NCBI GenBank assembly: GCA_964549655.1
Contig: CAZJXN010000014.1
Span: forward strand, 1-52,827
Length of the DNA stretch: 52,827 bases
From: JADJNW01 sp964549655
Lineage (GTDB): Bacteria > Bacteroidota > Bacteroidia > Chitinophagales > Saprospiraceae
Direction of reading: 5' to 3'
A program made the position numbers and the translations under genes. The notes beneath the pieces are model-generated. The model was not told where the DNA came from. It saw nothing but the letters and a program-made list of their open reading frames with translations, and made no database searches. This document shows, one piece after another, positions 33,653-46,100 of the stretch (the stretch's first letter is position 1; each line of letters begins with the position of its first letter).

Positions 33653-33679
33653 GGTGGCACATTTTAGAAATGCGCCACC
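33653..33679. repeat. short hairpin (GGTGtGGC family)
   Basis: GGTGGCACATTT-TAG-AAATGCGCCACC: 12-bp arms with one mismatch, lying 57 bases upstream of the first glycan-cluster gene. Confidence 0.75.
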
Positions 33680-33926
33680 GTGCCATTTCGCAAAATGATT
33701 CAACAAAAAAAAGGAATATTCTTGACCTGCCATTCAAACGGAGAAAAAAATTAAAAACAATCGCCTTTTAAACTTTTCCAAATAAATTGTTAGCAAGATA
33801 AAAGAATCCTGAGAGTACTTTGTTTATTGACTTTTCAAAACCATCGGCAAGGTCTATAATTTTTAGAAAAAATATAAAAATAATCCATCCCATAAACATG
33901 AGGGTGAAGTTTCTAATATTTGTTTC

Positions 33927-33934
33927 TATATTTG
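33927..33934 (+). promoter_or_regulatory. -7 box TATATTTG upstream of the giant adhesin
   Basis: Exact TAnnTTTG on the plus strand followed by CC. It would give a leader of roughly 200 bases for the adhesin gene. A nearer, weaker alternative is TTTG at 34088-34091 paired with TATATTG at 34112-34118. Confidence 0.4.
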
Positions 33935-34081
33935 CCAGCGTCAAAAGGGGGGAGTTATTCAATTTCATTTTAACAGGGCTACTACAGGATATATATTTTC
34001 TCTTCTATCCAATCTCCCTCTGTGTAGTTAGAAAAGCGGCAGCATTGTTTTAAGGATATTACATTTTAAATGAATAAATTG

Positions 34082-34096
34082 TTCTACTTTGTAGAA
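34082..34096. promoter_or_regulatory. palindrome TTCTAC-TTT-GTAGAA, possible operator
   Basis: Perfect 6-bp arms 50 bases upstream of the adhesin ATG, overlapping a possible -33 TTTG. It could be a repressor site or chance in AT-rich DNA. Confidence 0.35.
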
Positions 34097-34146
34097 TAAA
34101 TCTTTATATTTTATATTGTTTATACTACTAACTAATCATAACTCTC

Positions 34147-37100
34147 ATGAAAACCCGTTTTCAACCCAATCTCATTATTGGGATGATCCTCGCATTTATA
34201 CTGCAGCATGGCATTGCTTTGCAAGCCCAGACGCTCACCGCGACCGATAATGACAACGACGCTTATGTAGACATAAATTGGAATCTTCCAATCACTTGCT
34301 TTGACGCAGGTGGCGGCATCCCGCATGCGCAGGGCGTTTATTTAGAATTGAAAGCAAATGGGGTCGCTATTTATAATGAAACCATCAAACAAATTATCCC
34401 TTCGGCGGTCAGTAATACATTTCGACACTTTGTAGGACCTTCCAAAAATATTACATATACTTTAAATTTATATGTAGTTGGGCCGGGCAACACGATTGCA
34501 CTTTGTTCCAACCTCACCAATCCTGGAAGCACCCTAGGTTTTCAGGCACCCGCACTGATGACGGCGAGCGATGCTACTGCGGCAGACCGCGTTGTCATAT
34601 CTTGGCAAAATAAATCAAAATTAAGTTCCAATTATCAAATTGTAAGAAAAAGCAGCACACAGGCGCGACTCATCGCTACCATTCCCGGCACGACCCAGAT
34701 TGATTCTGTACTTACATATCAAGATATTTACGCTTTTGATGATACAACCAGTCTCGTCAATGGCGAAACCTACACATATTGCATTCGTACTTACAGCGGT
34801 TTGACTAAGACGACTTTTAACGAGACGCTATTTCCAAGTATTTGTAATGATGGCAGCACTTATGATATTGGCACGATTGCCAGTGATTTTACATTTCTGA
34901 ATAAAGTAGGACTGACTTGGAATAACGTGAGTGCTTATGCGGATGTGATTGAAATTCGGCGCAACGGAGAATTAATCGCTTCTTTTAATGACCCTGCAAC
35001 GGTAAGTTATAATGACGAAAGTCCCATTTATGGTGATACCAGCACGTATGAAGTGGTTTTAATTAAAGATGGCGTACAGACCGTTGGCAATAGCGATGAA
35101 GGTGGCGTGGACCCGATTGGATTAATCGCCGGTTATGTGCGCAATGACGATGGATATGGGATTCCGGGTGTAAAGGTATTTTATAGTACGTCTATCTCTG
35201 GTATCACGTATGCTGATTCTACCCTGACAGATTATACAGGCGCGTATCAATTTCCGGATTTGTTTTTTGGTATCAGTGCTACTTTTATAATTAAAATAAG
35301 ATACGAGGATTTTACTACAAAACCAGATTCGGTCAATGTCATTTTAAGCACACAAAATCCTGCGATTCAGCCCGTCAATTTTACAACCGATCAAACGTTT
35401 AATATTGGTGCCAGCGTTATTACATTATCTGACTTTGCAGCTACACCAAGTAATGATTTATTAACTTTAAACTGGAGTTTTGAGTCGGCTGGTGATACTA
35501 CTTTTTTTCAAATATATCGGGAAGGGCAGTTGGTCGGCATTGTAGATAACGCAAGCGGTGCAGCGATAGAAGTAGTAGACCGAACCGCCGAGCCGGAATT
35601 TTTCTATAAATACGAACTTCGGGCTTATACTTTTATAGCGGATTCTATTTATATCGCATCCGTCAAAGACACGTTCCAATTTCCCGTCGTCACTGCGCCT
35701 ACAAATGTGGTAGTGGTGGACGATTTTAGTGCGGAAAGTATGGGTATTCCAACGGTGACTTGGAGTCATAATTCCACCAATTTCAATGGGTTTCGCATTT
35801 ATAGAAATGCTATATTATTAGCAGAAATTACGGATGTAAGCGTTCGCAATTATTCAGATTATGCCGGCAATCCGGGAGAAAGTTATGTGTATGCGGTAGC
35901 TGCAATTCGAACGGCAAATTCGATTATCTATGAATCGGAACGCATCAGCGCGCCTTCCACTGTTTTCCCTGATTTCGTAGAACCAACCAATGTGCAAGCA
36001 ATAGCCGATGCTAATGGCAATGCGGTGTTTGTAACTTGGAGCCTGCCCTCGGCGCAGATTGACGATGATAATTTTACGGGCTTCAAAATTCTACGAAATG
36101 GAACGGAAATTGGAGAAGTCATTAAAGGAGGCAATTATGGATTTAAAGATTTGCAAGGCATTCCGGGTACGAATTACACGTATTCCGTCAAAGTATTTGT
36201 AGAACAGCAAGATACAACGTTTATGAGTACGGGTGCGGCAGCAGCGCCCTTGAATTTTCCCGTTATTGATGCCACACTTCCCGTTACGACTGCTGCCGGC
36301 ACAGGTAAAGTCACGCTCAGTTGGGCAGCTACTTATAACAATACGCATCAAAATTTTGATGGTTTTATTATATTGGTAAATAATGTACAAGTAGATACCA
36401 TTACACGTTCTGCTAATACTTATAATTATTATACGCCATCCACTGGGACGATTGCTTTTCAGGTGCGCCCTTATCGCAATATCAATAGCGTGATTTACGG
36501 TGCTGCTACGTCTTCTTTCAATGGTAGCGCTACCAATGCTGCCAGCGTCTTGGAAGCACCTTCTAGTTTTAAAGCTTCTAAGAAATACCCGATGCACTTG
36601 GCGTTGTCTTGGGAATATCCAGTGTACAAATTATCAGAATTCATCATCCGACGCAATGGAGTCATCATTGCCACCATGCCTCCTGCCGCCAGAAGTTATT
36701 ATGATTATACGGCTCAAGTTGGCGTACAATATGAATATTACATTCAAGCAAGTTATAATAGTCAACTTTCTACGCAAGTAGGAGCGAGTGGCGTACGGCG
36801 CAATCTTGGTATCATTCAAGGACAATTGTTGTCGGATGAAAATGGACGCGGTGTAGATAGTCTGGAAGTACGTTTGGTGAATGGCACGAAAGTGTTAGCG
36901 CATACCTTTACTAATAATGTAGGTTTCTATATTTTTGAAGAGATGCCATTGGTTGTTGAGCAGTCAGCACTTTCGGTAGAATTGCAAACGGCAGGTAGAA
37001 GCGTGGATGTGCCAGTGAGTAGCAAAGCCGTAACGCCACTTCCATTTTTGAATCAAACGATTACCCTTAATTTTCAAGATAATTTCCTACTGCCGCTTTA

Positions 37101-40100
37101 CCCACCACGCGCACAGCGGGATTCGATTGTAACCATTTTAGCAGTAGAAGCCTTGCCATTAAAGAATAAACGTGCCGTAGCCTTAAGCTGGGCTACTTCC
37201 GAGGGCAGTTATGAAGATTTCAATGTGTATCGAGGTTTTACGAAACTGACGACCACTCCAAATACGTTTTTTGTAAGCGATGCTGGTGGTGTGGGTGGTA
37301 TTTCTTACAATTATCCGGTGAGTTCTTTCGGTTCTATCAATGGAATATCGGCAACTGGAGAAGCAGGCGTAGATTCTGCTATTTTCCCCATTTTTCTACC
37401 GATTGAAAATCTTTCTGCAACGCCATCTTACAATGGAAGTGACAACACGGTGGTCATTAACTGGAGCCGCTGTACAGACGAAGTAAGTTTTTATCAGGTA
37501 GAGCGCAACGATCAAGTGCTGGGATTAATCGCTGCGGGTCAGCCACTTACGTTTGAAGATAATACTGGTAAACCCAATCAGCAATATACGTACACCGTAA
37601 GAGCGGCGATTCAAACCGGCAATCAATTGATGTACTCAGATCCTGTGTCGGTTACGATTTTTTATCCAAATGTGACCTCTCCCGATTTTACGCTCACGGC
37701 GGTACAAGATAGCAACGCGGTGAAGATAGATTGGAATTATAAAGGCGACTATGTAAATGGCTATCGAATTTATCGGGACGGCGTACTCATCGCTACGCTG
37801 GGTGTTGATGCCAGTGTGTATTATGATATTGAAGGAACGCCAAATACAATCCACGAGTATTCCGTAGAAGCAATCTTGGAGCGGGACGGGATGACCTTTC
37901 TTTCGCAGAGTCTTCCAGAAGAAATTCTATTTCCAGTACTCCGAAGCGTCGTCTCGCCGATGGTACAGACCAATTTAAATCTGGGCAATGCACAATTGAT
38001 GTTTAATTATTACGCTAGAGGCATTGATCGGTTTGAAATTAGTTATACGGCCACTTATACAGGCGGCTCTCAGACGCAAATTTTTTCGGTTTCTTATAAT
38101 GATTTAGTAAATAATAAAATAACATTTATAGATGAATTGGCAGTGCCGGGTGTAGCAGTCGCTTACATGGTAACTGCCATTTCTGTGCGCAATAATGTAG
38201 AATACCGCTCGGCAGCTTTGACTGTAAATTTGGCAAGTTATCCACTTCCACCTACGCCTACTGCATTCACCGCTACCGATGGTACTTTTGAAAATAGAGT
38301 AGAATTGAATTGGGCAACGGACTTTGATGCCAATATTGATGGCTTTGTCATTATTAGGTATAAAACGAGTGCCAGTGTAACGTTGACCTCTGCGAGTTTA
38401 ACTTCCGCTATGTCTGGTATAAACTTTAATACAAGCGTAGCGGATACCTTTATTGTAAGACCTGGAAGAAGAGCATTTGCAGAATTTTTTAGTGAGATTG
38501 GTAATGATCCTTCTGCCAACTACCGCTACGTCATCGTCTCTTTCAACGATGCTTATGGTCAACGCTATTACTCCAATGGAGCTACCGATACCGGCTATCC
38601 AAGCATTGCCCGTCAGTCGTTCAATAAATTTACGGATTCAAATGCAAATGCTACGTTTGGTTGGTCGGTGGCGATAGATGGTAGTAATGCGATAGTAGGA
38701 GCACCATTTAGCAGCGCCAATGGTCTGGCATCTTGGTATAGGAAAACAGGTAATAATTGGAATAGGACGAATAGTACCGGTTTCTTTGCAGAATTTGGGT
38801 ATGACGTATCAGTCAAAGGAGATTATAGTGCGGTAGGCTCACCAGCCAACAGCTCCAATACAGGAGTTGTATCCTACTTTTCTGGAGGTTTTACCACCGG
38901 TTTAAATAATTATCAAAATTGGAGTGGTTTTGCCAATTCCCGGTTTGGTGCAGATGTCGTTATTGCAGATGGCGGATACTCTTATGTGAATATAGAAACA
39001 TTAGATGATATTTACTTTTTTAGAAATAATGGTACTACTGCTTCCTTTAATTACAATAACCCCGCCAGTACCGAAGAATACATTTCATTGGACGCTTCTG
39101 ATACCTATATAGTAGCCGGTGCTGCTTCTGATGTATTGGATGTAAAAGGTTATGTAGATATTTTTAAACGCACCGGCGATAATCTTGCTTATTTTAATAA
39201 AACACTCAATGGCGAGCAAAATGGTGATAATTTTGGCGTAGATGTAGCCATTTCAGGTACGACCTTAGCAATTGGTGCGGATAAGAAAGGCTCAGGAGTC
39301 GTCTACATTTACGAAATAGATACCGATGGGAATTTAGATTTGTTACAGACCATTCAGCAGCCTACCGTTCCTAATAACGGTGTAAATGACCGATTTGGCT
39401 GGTCGCTTGCCCTGAAAGGAGACTTTCTTATCATAGGCGCGCGGGACCACGCCTCGCTCGACGGTACGAAAAGTGAACAAGGAGTCGCTTACCTTTTCCA
39501 ACGGAATGGGGCTAATTTTGAGTTTGTAGAAGTGCTCACCATACCCAAGGAAATTGCGGATTCCGGGGGCGGTGATGAATTTGGCTATTCAGTTGCCATG
39601 AGTGATAATGATATGATGGTCGGTGCGCCTTATCATGGTACTGCCGGTGCGGTATTCTTCTTTTCTAAAGATTTGGTAGAACTTTATCATCAAAAATTAG
39701 ATAATGTAGCAGCTACAGACGGTACGCTACCCAATCAGACTCGCGTGACGTGGACTTTCAGCGGGAATAGGAAATACATTAACGGCTTCAATATTTACCG
39801 AGATAATGAAAAAATTGGTAGCGTAGATGCTACTCAAAATATCTTCTTCGATACCGACGGTTTACCCGGTAAAGAATATGTCTACACCGTAAAAGTAGTG
39901 ACCAATCAAGACCGCGAATCTATAGGCAAAGCGGATAAAGGATTCCGTCCAGGAGTAGGTTCTTTAGAAGGAGCGGTACAAACATTGATAGGTTCTTCTC
40001 CGGTGCCCGGTGTTGAAATTGTAGCAGAAGGTATTGCCGGTGGGGAAAAATATATATATAAAGGATTGACTGGTGTAGATGGAAGTATCAAGTTTAGAAA

Positions 40101-43100
40101 TGTCTTCATTGGTGTGGACACGATTACCTATACCGTTAAAGCTACTTACCAAAACCATGAGTTTGTTCAGAATCCAATAAAAGTTGCGCTTACTACTGAA
40201 GGCACGATTGGTAAAGCTTTATTCATTGATCAAACGGCGTTTGTGGTAACAGGGAAAGTACAATTGCAAGGCCTGACTTGTGGCATTGATAGTGTACGGG
40301 TACGCGCTATTTCTACTTTTCAAAATGCAACTGCTACTACTAAAGAAACATATACGAATTCAGACGGTATATATACCCTCATCGTAGAGCCAGACAAGGC
40401 TGGATTGCAGGAAATAAAGATCGTTATTGACAGTACCCATATCATATCAAGAAACGTAGAGGGAATGTCGAGTAGAGATACGGTCTTGCATAAATTCAGC
40501 GCAAGCGCAGCTACTGTCTTTAGCAGTTTTAATAATTTCCCAATAACCCAGACTATTAATTTTGATGATACCTTAACTTATACAGCAAAGCTTTTTGTTA
40601 CAACCGTCTGTAAGACACCAGCTTCTAATAATGGTTTGTTTAACATCGAAATAAGCACTCGGGACGGCTGTTTCCAGCAGTTTTACCAAACGGGTATCAA
40701 TGGCAGAGTAGATGCCAAACTACCACCGCTGGACGGACTTATCATCACGGTAAAAGAAGTAGCTCCTGCTCAGGTAAGCAATATTCTGATCGTAGATTAC
40801 CTCCGCTATCGACCGAATATGCTGAATCTGTTTACGATTCATTTAGATAATTTTACAGACAATTATGATGCAGAAACCCTTGATTCCTTAACATTCCAGC
40901 GATTGGTGTATCATAAACCACCCGAAATTACGCTTTTGACTACCTTTGACCGTGTTTTCTGCGGTTCGGATGATCTTGTGCCAATTATTTCTCAAAATCA
41001 GGAATATACCTTTGATTTTGGCGTGGAAGAATTACATAATGGATTAAACTGTACGGTAGATGAAGGATACTTGGTTATTAATAACTCTGCCGCTACCAAT
41101 AATAAAGATACGTTGCGATTTATAGCAGCAGAGAATAAGTTTGAATCGCACGAATTTACCGCCGGTTTACCCAATTTAGTGTTCCCTTACCGCAAAGGCA
41201 TTAGTGTCAAATATTTCTCGGCTACCAATGATTTCTTAGGGGAGTTAATTATTCCAGTCATCGTAGAAGGAAGTACAACCCTGCCGGGTAGTGATATTGT
41301 GGTGGACTTAGGCGACCCTGATGGACAGTTCAAATTCATCTCTTACATTCTACGCGACCCTCCGGGAGATGGTAGTTTTACCTCTATTACAGAAAATTCA
41401 ACCGTTAGGAAGACTTATACCAGAGTGAATAGTGGCCGTTTCGGAATAGGGTTAGATACCGATTTTACATTTGGCTCACCTGTTGGTGGTTACTATGTAA
41501 AAGGGCAAATAGTCGGCGGTTTTAGCCGTACAGACCGAAATAGCTTTGATATTATCTCTACTACTTCACAGACCATTTCTACCTCGAATGCACCTAACTT
41601 TGTAGGACCCGATGCCGATGTGTTGGTAGGAGTAGGGGTAGCATTTAGATATGGTATTGGAGAGACCCTTCAATATGATTCTACCACTTGTAGCATGGTT
41701 TCTATCCGCGAGTTTACGTTTGGACCCGATTCTATCAAAACCGACTGGTTCTATACAGTAGGCATACTCAAGCAGTTTGTAAAAGAACTGAAAGCGCAGA
41801 AAGTCGGCGTACAAAACGGTACAGTCAAAATTAGTGTAGGAGGAAGGCAGCTCAGCCAGTCAGAAGCCAATGAACGGCTACAAGTTCAAATAGAAAACTG
41901 GGAAGCGGTTTTAAACTATCACGCGGTCACTTCGCTGCCTCACGTTATGTTCTGTTCAGAAACACCTAAAATTGATTTCACAAGTGACTTACGGCAATTT
42001 TTGAATCAAAATGGTTTAGCCGTTATAACTGCAGATATTGATAATACAAAAAGCTCTCGGGAATCAAACGCAAAGACGGCTCGAAACGCATTCTGTAATC
42101 AAATCGGTACGTATGCAGGGGATGTCTTCAAGCTTAATGACAATGTATTATTTGGGGAAACACTGAAAAATAGCTATCAAGAAGCAGTCACTAAGGCATC
42201 ATACTGGGTGGATTCGCTGACTTATATTTATAGCATATTAAAAAATAAGGTAAGTAATTTAAGTACCAGTGAGAGTTTCTTTCCAGAAATAGAGAACACC
42301 ACCTTTTCCGCCGGGACTACGATTACCAAAAGCACTACCTCTACTACCAATTCTTTGGATGTCATAGAGCAACGTGGCTTCTTTAGTGTAGATCAGGCTT
42401 TTGGCTTTGCACTTGGTATCAAAAGTGGCGTTGTAATTGGCTTTGGCGCAGCAGTGTCAATGGAGTTTGCGGATATAAAAAATAAGGTAGGTATTGTTAT
42501 AAAAGCAGGCTACGAAGGTGGCACAAATGAGGAAAATGCTACCAGCAATTCATCTATTTATACTTACACTTTAAACGATAATGACCCCGGCGACCAATTC
42601 AGCGTCACCGCTATCAAAGGTCAGCAAAAAGGGTACTCCCCATACTTCCAACTCTTCGGAGGGCGCAGCAGTTGTCCGCCGGAGCCAGGTACGATTCAGC
42701 GAGATTTAGTGGATTTAGCATTGATTGATCTGCCAACCCAAGCCACTTTTGATGAGCAAACGCTCAACGACGTAAGTCCAAGCGGACCGGCAAAATTCAA
42801 CGTACAAATTACCAATCGGAGTCCATTTGGAGAAGCGCGTGACATTTTCATCTATCACGATGGAACAACGAATGAAGAAGGTGCAATTGTCAGCTTAGGC
42901 GGTCAGCGCTTGGGCGGCAGCAATGAGTCAGGTCAAACCCTGAATTTCCTCAATCCGAATCAGCCGTACATTCTACCTTTAACGATTGAACGAGCGCCTG
43001 GCAAGTACCAATTCGACAATATTAAAGTCATTGCAAGACCGGGTTGTGCCGATGGCAATGCGCTGAGAGATTCCTTGGGTCGAGCGAGCCGCGATACGGT

Positions 43101-46100
43101 TATCGTTTCCGCTTTCTTCCAGCATCCGTGCAGCCCGATTACGATTGCCTCGCCGGGAGACAATTGGGTGATTCGTCGTAGAAATCCATTTGTACAGGAT
43201 AGTCGAGAAAATTTAATTATTGAAATCCGAGATTATCAGGCGAAGAATCCAGTGCTGGAAGAAATGTATATCGAAGTGCGTCGCTTGGGCAATGGTGCGG
43301 GCTGGGAACGCATTCCGACCCGTGAATTAGACCCGCCTTATGTGGTGCTCAACGATTCGCTCATTGCTTTTAATGATGCCAATTTTGCGCCTGGCGATAT
43401 TCCAAAATACTTCTTCGTGTGGGATATTACAGAATTGTACGATAAATATAGAGATGGTGATTATGAGATCCGAGCGGTGTCGTTCTGCGGCGCGAGCGGT
43501 GTTTTATTCTCGAATGTAATAAAAGGTAAAATCAATCGCGCGTCCAATTCTATTTTCGCCATCACACAACCATCGGATGGCATCTATCAAACGGGCGATG
43601 AAATCAGCATTCGCGTCACGAAGGAATTGGACTGTAATTTGCCACAAGACAGCATCAAATTCATCGTCGTTGACGTGCTAACGGGCATTCCGGTTCCGGG
43701 TGTGGTCGCCTGTTTCGCAGATGATAATACTTTAATATTCCAACCCACAAATATTAGTGCATACGACGACCGAACGCTCCGAGCTACCGTTTATGACCTT
43801 ACGGATGAAAGCGGCAATGTATACCCCGATACATTCGTCTGGGAATTCAAAGTCATTACCCGAGATATTTATGTCGGCGACGACACACTTTCCACTCGCT
43901 TGTATCGCGGTAGCACGGGCACGTTGAGTACAAAAGTGTTTGCGAATCAATTGATGGGAAGTATCAATTTTGTAGTAGAAGAATCTTATCCTTGGCTCAT
44001 TGTAACGCCAAGTAATAGCGACGCAGACGACATCGGCAGAGAAATTATCTTTACCATTGATACCGATAATCTTCCATTGGGCGATACGTCGGCGGTCGTA
44101 GTCGTGCGTTCCACAGAAGTGGGCGGCGGCACGGATACGATTCGAGTTTTTGTAGAAGTCGTACCAACACCTCCAGACTGGGTAGTGGATCCTACCAAGT
44201 TCTCCGACCTCCTGCCGATGACGGTCATTACCAACTGGAAATACAACAACGTGCCGGGCTTGTCGCGGGATACTTTGGATTTAATCAGTGCTTGGATTGG
44301 AAATGAAATACGCGGTGTAACGCCAATCGTAGATGCGGGTGGCGGTTTCTTCGTAGCCTACTTGCCAGTGTATGGCAACAGTCCTGCGGATGTCAATAAA
44401 AAAGTAGAATTCCGAATCTGGGATGCCAGCATGGGCAGGGAATACAATGCTTCGCCAGTGGTTGATACCCTGAATAATGTTGTAGATACCATCAAATACC
44501 AATCGGGCAGTACCATTGGAAACACACAAGCTCCGAAAATACTCGTGGTAGACCCGAATTACGATTTGGCGCGTTACATCCCGCTCAACCCGAACGGCTG
44601 GACGTGGTTCTCCTTGAATTCTCAAGAAAGGGATATGAGTGTGAATCGGATGCTGCGCGAATTGCAAAATGGTCAAAGCGGTGACATCATTCGCACCCGA
44701 CAAGAAGCGGCTTCCTTTGTGCCGAACACAGGCTGGGTGATAAGCGGTGGTTTGGATTCTTTGAATGTGAGTGAGGGCTACGCGATTTACCGAGGTGGTC
44801 CGGCAGACAGTATTCGAGTGACGGGTCGAAATGCACGTTATAAAGTTATTCCGTTGGATCAAGGTTGGAATTTCGTAGGCTATCCAAGACAGGATGAACG
44901 TGGTATCAATGATATTTTGGATTTGTTGACACCGACCAATTTGGACCAAGTATTCACATCACGCTCCGTACTCGATAATAATGCACCTGGATTTTCGCAA
45001 TATATTACTGCTTCTTCGAGCTGGATACCAAGCACGTTCAATTTCAAACCAAATCGGGCGTACCAGATTTTTGTACGCACACCAACGGTTTGGGTCTTGG
45101 AAGGCAGCGTCGTCAATCCATTAAAGGATCCAAAAGACGAATTACAAAAAACATTGAATACGCCTGATCCAGCCATTCCAAGCACTTGGGCAGTCAATGC
45201 AGCGGCTTACGCCAATTCGATGATTGTAATCGCAGATATTGCATTTGATAATAAAGTATCGTTGGATGTAAATGATAAAGTGGCAGCGTTTGTAAATGGC
45301 GAATGTCGCGGCGTGGCAGACATCCAATACATTCCAGAGTTGAATAAATACATCACGACTTTGTTTGTGTACGGCAATCGCGCGGGTGACCAAGTCGAAT
45401 TCCGCTTGTTTGATGCAACGATCAATAAAGTATACCGGCATACCGAAAAACTGGCATTCGCCAATAATAAAGTCATCGGTAACGTCGTACAGCCGTATCA
45501 TTTTGTAAATCTCTCTTTACCACAAGGTATACTTGCTGCAACGGATGTGCTTTGCACGGCTGACAGTAGCGCGACGGTTCGCATCAGCAGCATCGAAGGC
45601 GGCGTGCCACCTTACAAAGTGCGTTGGAATAATGGCTACGAAGGTTTGGAATTGAACAACCAGACTGCCGGTAAATATGAGGTAGAAATCACGGATGGCT
45701 TGGGTCAAACCTCTACCGATAGTATCGAAGTAGTCAATCAACAATTGACGATTCCGACTCCAACTATTCTACTCAATGGCGGTCAGGCGATTTGTCGCAA
45801 CACCGATATTTGGCTTGAAGCCGGTTTGGATTCTATGAACGCAAGCTATCGCTGGTACAATGCCGAAGGCAAATTGTTGAAAGAAAATGCGGTCTTTAGT
45901 ATTCCAAAAATCCAATCTGATGCCACGCTTTTTGTAGAAGCAAATGTAAACGGCTGCGTTTCTCAACGAATGGAAGTACCCGTGAAAGTGCAAGCACCAG
46001 CGGCGAATTTTACAGTGTTACCGAATGAAGTACTCACGACGGGCGACACCGTTTATCTGCGACCAAGCGCGGGTGTGAACGCTGCTTTCTCTTACCAATG

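Larger units (their letters stand above)
33597..34146. other. 550-base divergent gap between the glycan cluster and the adhesin operon
   Basis: No convincing gene. It contains a family hairpin at 33653-33679, a -7 box at 33927-33934, a short palindrome at 34082-34096 and AT-rich promoter-like DNA before the adhesin start. Two small overlapping reading frames here (minus 33768-33968, plus 33820-34053) lack support. Confidence 0.7.

Noticed and set aside
33768..34053. Two overlapping small frames (66 and 77 codons) in the gap before the adhesin operon
   Set aside because: They overlap on opposite strands, lack start-site support, and the plus-strand one contains the -7 box at 33927. The minus-strand one has a hydrophobic stretch, so a small membrane protein is not fully excluded.
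44281..44949. 222-codon minus-strand frame inside the giant adhesin gene
   Set aside because: Fully antisense to a well-supported repeat protein; its translation shows no domain, signal or compositional support.
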